Assembly (NCBI GenBank): GCA_016209225.1 | Contig: JACQWO010000058.1 | Location: 1-64,000, forward strand | Direction of reading: 5' to 3' | DNA length: 64,000 nt | DNA from: Desulfobacterales bacterium | GTDB lineage: Bacteria; Desulfobacterota; UBA8473 | Shown here: positions 61,337 to 64,000 of the stretch, in pieces | Layout: each line of letters begins with the position of its first letter | Numbering within the stretch: the stretch's first letter is position 1 | Notes under the pieces: generated by a model | Databases searched by the model: none | What the model was told of the DNA's origin: nothing | Seen by the model: only the letters and a program-made list of their open reading frames with translations | Made by a program: the position numbers and the translations under genes

Positions 61337-62158
61337 ATGGAAGATGTACGAGTTGCTGCGGTGATGATGTGCTCAGTTGTGGGAAAAACGTCTGATAACC
61401 TTTTGCGAATTGAATCGTTTGTCAGGGAGGCTGCTGATAAAGGGGTTCATGTGATCTGCTTTCCTGAGGCGAGTATAACCGGTTACAGTGTCCAGGAGAC
61501 AATCAGCTCCTACGCTGAGCCTATTCCAGGTCCTAGCAGTGATGCCTTAGTTAGCATTTCTAAATCTACCGGGTTAACAATATTGAGTGGTCTGATAGAA
61601 AGAGGGGATGGAGATAGCCTTTTTATCAGTCATATTGTGACCTCACCCCATGGACTGGGTAATGTCTACAGGAAACTCCACCTTGCTCCCAATGAGGGGA
61701 ATATATACAGCCATGGCAATGATTTTCCCACTTATAGACATGCCAAAATGATCTTTGGCATTGAACTCTGTTATGACACGCATTTTCCTGAATTGACCAC
61801 TATCCTGGCGTTACGAGGGGCGGAGGTTCTTTTTCTGCCTTATGCCTCTCCACGAGAGACATCCGTGGAAAAGGGGGAACGATGGTTACGATATCTGTCT
61901 GCACGTGCTTATGATAACAGCATTTTTGTGGTGGCATGCAATCAGGTAGGCAACTATGATGAAGGTGGTGCGTTTCCCGGAGTGGCACTGGTATTGGACC
62001 CAAAAGGTCATATAATAGTAGATGCCTATGGCGAAGAGGAGAAGATCGTCATAGCTGATTTGAGGGCGAGTGATCTGATAAAGGTACGAGAGAGTAAAAT
62101 GGGTTTCTTTTTGAACCGTCGTCGCCCTGAGATATATGGTGAACTTTCGGTTTCATGA
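61337..62158 (+). CDS. carbon-nitrogen hydrolase (nitrilase superfamily) protein
   Basis: The 273-aa enzyme has the Glu-Lys-Cys triad: FPEASITGYS, YRKLHLAPNEG and GIELCYDTHFPE. It hydrolyses amides, nitriles or N-carbamoyl compounds; the substrate is unknown. It begins four bases after the cbiA stop codon, so they are one transcript. As CbiA makes amides, an amidase next to it is notable, but a direct link is a guess. It is not one of the standard dsr genes. Confidence 0.9.
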   Translation: MEDVRVAAVMMCSVVGKTSDNLLRIESFVREAADKGVHVICFPEASITGYSVQETISSYAEPIPGPSSDALVSISKSTGLTILSGLIERGDGDSLFISHIVTSPHGLGNVYRKLHLAPNEGNIYSHGNDFPTYRHAKMIFGIELCYDTHFPELTTILALRGAEVLFLPYASPRETSVEKGERWLRYLSARAYDNSIFVVACNQVGNYDEGGAFPGVALVLDPKGHIIVDAYGEEEKIVIADLRASDLIKVRESKMGFFLNRRRPEIYGELSVS

Positions 62159-62247
62159 GTTGACCCTACAATTCTGAATTCAGATACATTAGATTTTAGT
62201 TGAGGTTACATATAACGATCAAAAAACAACAAAAGGAGGTAAGAAAT

Positions 62248-62568
62248 ATGCCACAAATTGAAATTGGAGGAAAGACCTACGAAGTTGATGAAGATGGTTT
62301 CCTTCAGGAACTTGACAAATGGAGTAAAGAATTTGCGCAGGGTTATGCAGCAGTGGAAGGTATTGAAGGAGAACTTACGGAAGACCATTGGAAGCTTATC
62401 AATTATATAAGGGATTACTATACCCAGTATGGTATTGCCCCAATGATCAGAAAGCTCTGCAAGGATTGTGACTTTAAACTGAAGTATATATACGAAATGT
62501 TTCCATCAGGACCGGCAAAAGGGGCTTGCAAACTGGCAGGACTTTCTAAGCCTACCGGGTGTGTATAA
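62248..62568 (+). CDS. dsrC: sulfur-carrier protein DsrC
   Basis: DsrC takes up the sulfur released at DsrAB as a trisulfide and passes it to DsrMKJOP. The 106-aa protein has both functional cysteines in the flexible C-terminal arm GACKLAGLSKPTGCV (11 residues apart), so it is true DsrC and not the single-Cys TusE. MPQIEIGGKTYEVDEDGFL is the usual N-terminus. ATG 62248 after AAAGGAGG is clear; the longer ORF start (62200) is not used. It likely has its own transcript start, since 90 bases and TTGACC lie before it. Confidence 0.97.
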   Translation: MPQIEIGGKTYEVDEDGFLQELDKWSKEFAQGYAAVEGIEGELTEDHWKLINYIRDYYTQYGIAPMIRKLCKDCDFKLKYIYEMFPSGPAKGACKLAGLSKPTGCV

Positions 62569-62579
62569 TTTGTAATAGT

Positions 62580-62682
62580 TCACCGTCTACCGTTTTCCGT
62601 TCTCCGATACCCCTCTTCATGGGCACAGGCAAAGAGTTAAACAAGGTCAACAGAGAAACGGATAACGGTCAACAGACAACAA
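62580..62682. repeat. intergenic palindrome after dsrC
   Basis: TTCACCGTCTACCGTTTTCC and the segment AACGGATAACGGTCAACAG are imperfect inverted copies enclosing about 55 bases. It may form a hairpin between dsrC and the OsmC gene and act as terminator or mRNA stabiliser. Confidence 0.55.
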
Positions 62683-62697
62683 ATTTAACGGGAAGTT

Positions 62698-63090
62698 ATG
62701 GACCTCGTCAATATCAAGCATGAAGGTGGGCTCTGTTTTTCGGTCAATGTACGGGATCATCGATTTCTGGTGGACATGGCAAAAGATGAAGGTGGGTCTG
62801 ATAAGGGTATTTCGCCAGCCGAATTGTTGATTGCGGCCCTGGGATCGTGTGTTGGCGCTCACATCGCCAGGTATTGTCAAACAGCCAATATCTCCCACGA
62901 GGGGATGGAGATTAACTTGACGTTCCAGATTGCTGCAGAAGGGAACGAGCGGAGAATTTCTGGTATCGTGGGGGATATATCTCTCCCACAGGACCCAGGC
63001 TCCCGCTCTAAGGCTATCTTAAGAGCAGGGAAAAACTGTATTATCAGAAATACATTAACCAAGGGACCTGAAATCGATTTGGAGTTATAG
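62698..63090 (+). CDS. OsmC family protein
   Basis: The 130-aa protein has the OsmC/YhfA fold: DKGISPAELLIAALGSCVGAHIARYC with the first active Cys and RAGKNCIIRNTLTKGPEIDLEL with the second. Such proteins reduce organic peroxides with thiols or act on sulfur-bound substrates. Between dsrC and the RsbRD-like gene it might handle sulfane sulfur or oxidative stress. ATG 62698 has a weak GGGAAG site. Confidence 0.9.
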   Translation: MDLVNIKHEGGLCFSVNVRDHRFLVDMAKDEGGSDKGISPAELLIAALGSCVGAHIARYCQTANISHEGMEINLTFQIAAEGNERRISGIVGDISLPQDPGSRSKAILRAGKNCIIRNTLTKGPEIDLEL

Positions 63091-63095
63091 CTTTT

Positions 63096-63197
63096 GTAAC
63101 TGCTCAGGTGGATAGGCTGTAGGCAGTTAGCCTGTAGGAGGAAATTATGTGCGACTAACAGCCTTCAGCCTATAGCCTGAACAACCTGAGTAGTAAC
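63096..63197. repeat. shared-end palindromic element, copy H
   Basis: Ends GTAACTGCTCAGGT and ACCTGAGTAGTAAC. The interior pairs GATAGGCTGTAGGC and GCCTGTAGG with GCCTTCAGCCTATAGCC. A related interior without the shared ends is present at about 63.88-63.93 kb (GTTAGGCTGTAGGCTGAAGC). Confidence 0.85.
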
Positions 63198-63213
63198 TAG
63201 CTTTTAATCCTTT

Positions 63214-63783
63214 GTGAGTGACTATTCTACAATGTTGGAAAATTTTTTGAGACAAAAGAGGGCCACCATTCTGAAAAGGTGGTTTGACATGATACTGGAG
63301 ACTTACCCCCCTGATGCTTCAAGTTTTTTGAAGCAGGAGAAGAACCAGTTCGCTAATCCGGTGGGAAATACTATATTACAGGAGATAGAGGATATATATG
63401 AAGAGCTTCTCCATGGGAGAGACTCTGAGAAACTCTCCGACTTTCTCGACAGGATTATCAAAATCAGGGCGATTCAGGATTTTTCTCCCGCCCAGGCCGT
63501 GGCATTTATCTTTCATTTAAAGAATGCGGTAAGGGAGGAATTGGGAGGTGAAATTCGTAACGATCAGCTCTTTGAGGAGTTATTGGAATTTGAGCACCGA
63601 ATAGACAAACTCGCCCTTATCGCCTTCAACACGTATATGAAATGCCGGGAGAAGGTTTACGAGATCAGGGTAGCTGAGGTGAAAAACAGGGTCTTCAGCT
63701 TGCTTAAGAGGGCAGATATGATAGGTGAGATTTCAGAACAGGAACTGGATATCAGAGAGGAAAACATTGATAGCGTAGTATAG
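63214..63783 (+). CDS. RsbRD N-terminal domain protein, expected upstream of dsrM
   Basis: The 189-aa, all-helical protein matches the RsbR/RsbRD N-terminal domain (LENFLRQKRATILKRWFDMILETYP ... IIKIRAIQDFSPAQAVAFIFHLKNAV ... LLEFEHRIDKLALIAFNTYMKCREKVYEIR), a globin-like sensor fold. In several sulfate reducers such a gene precedes dsrMKJOP. It starts at GTG 63214 or at ATG in codon 7. The remaining 217 bases to the window edge contain a palindrome and a GAGGTGG ribosome-site-like sequence at the very end, suggesting that dsrM begins just outside. Confidence 0.85.
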   Translation: MSDYSTMLENFLRQKRATILKRWFDMILETYPPDASSFLKQEKNQFANPVGNTILQEIEDIYEELLHGRDSEKLSDFLDRIIKIRAIQDFSPAQAVAFIFHLKNAVREELGGEIRNDQLFEELLEFEHRIDKLALIAFNTYMKCREKVYEIRVAEVKNRVFSLLKRADMIGEISEQELDIREENIDSVV

Positions 63784-63869
63784 GAATTTCCTTTTTGAAC
63801 GGAGATGAACACAGTCGTTTTGTTGGTTTGATTAGTTTCATTGGTTCAACGTTAATCAGAACTAACCGA

Positions 63870-63935
63870 ACCGGTTTAGACTGTTAGGCTGTAGGCTGAA
63901 GCTAATAGCCTATAGTCTACAGCCTAAAGTCTATA
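63870..63935. repeat. palindrome related to repeat copies G and H
   Basis: GTTAGGCTGTAGGCTGAAGC and CTATAGTCTACAGCCTAAAG are inverted copies. The interior motif is shared with copies G and H, but the GTAACT/AGTTAC ends are missing. Confidence 0.6.
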
Positions 63936-64000
63936 ATTATCTGCGGGTATCGGCGAAAATCTGCGTCCTAATTAATTTGAAATAATGAGGTGGTAGCAAA

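Noticed and set aside
1-64000. tRNA or rRNA genes, insertion sequences with transposase, or an origin of replication
   Set aside because: I looked for cloverleaf-type sequences, transposase motifs and DnaA-box clusters by eye and found none; a tRNAscan or HMM search was not possible here.

Overview
The window reads as a chromosome segment of a low-to-moderate GC sulfate-reducing bacterium of the Desulfobacterota (former Deltaproteobacteria). The main evidence is a sulfate-reduction gene set: sat at 32 kb, and dsrA-dsrB-dsrD-cbiA(dsrN)-nitrilase-dsrC-osmC-RsbRD-like protein at 57-64 kb, with dsrMKJOP expected just beyond the right edge. DsrD and the whole layout fit reductive, not sulfur-oxidising, Dsr. 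No species name can be justified from the sequence. No rRNA or tRNA genes were seen.

Layout. (1) 0.1-4.1 kb: rsmD, then three small leftward genes (membrane protein, DUF1003, HEPN-like) with attC-like hairpins at their 3' ends, which looks like a relic or stray integron cassette array; then a four-helix-bundle gene killed by an in-frame TAA and a FlgT-N-like secreted protein. (2) 4.1-17.4 kb, leftward: housekeeping block dapA, tsaB, rseP, dxr, cdsA, uppS, a 56-aa ferredoxin missing from the ORF track, frr, pyrH, tsf, rpsB, then argJ and secA. Dxr appears to lack about 40 internal residues. (3) 17.8-20.3 kb: tandem duplicated branched-chain/aromatic-type ABC substrate-binding proteins. (4) 20.6 kb: a HesB/IscA-like gene with an in-frame TGA followed by a SECIS-like hairpin, i.e. 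a probable selenoprotein. (5) 21.5-31.9 kb, rightward: two 2-hydroxyacyl-CoA dehydratase/benzoyl-CoA-reductase-type subunits, a PHP protein, an NDP-forming acyl-CoA synthetase subunit, coaE, rlpA, HdrC/HdrB-like proteins and a two-subunit B12-dependent acyl-CoA mutase whose substrate-pocket residues are unlike methylmalonyl-CoA mutase. (6) 32-37 kb: sat, a DUF6765-like protein, alpha-glucan phosphorylase. (7) 37.2-40.1 kb: a decayed type I-C CRISPR locus (4 repeats, cas2, cas1, broken cas4, no effector genes) next to a four-helix-bundle gene. (8) 40.5-43.8 kb: DUF3047 protein and two HD-domain proteins. (9) 44.2-51.4 kb, leftward: paaK-like ligase, livF, livG, acyl-CoA synthetase, livH, livM, an uptake-and-activation operon for an organic acid. 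(10) 51.8-56.8 kb, rightward: histidine kinase and NtrC-type regulator, followed by a near-consensus sigma-54 promoter and four small genes leading into dsr.

How it fits together: Sat makes APS from sulfate, DsrAB reduces sulfite, DsrC carries the product as a trisulfide towards the membrane DsrMKJOP complex, and CbiA (DsrN) amidates the siroheme/corrinoid-type precursor. Carbon supply probably comes from acids imported by the Liv system, activated by the ligases and processed by the dehydratase/mutase genes; this last link is inference.

The intergenic DNA is unusual. It is full of long imperfect palindromes of several families, including at least seven or eight elements that share ends (GTAACTATTCAGGT ... 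ACCTGAGTAGTTAC) around unrelated interiors, and four that share TAAAAAGTC ... GACTTTTTA ends. The strongest leads for follow-up are the selenoprotein, the divergent B12 mutase and its neighbours, the shared-end repeat family, and the sigma-54 operon in front of dsrAB.
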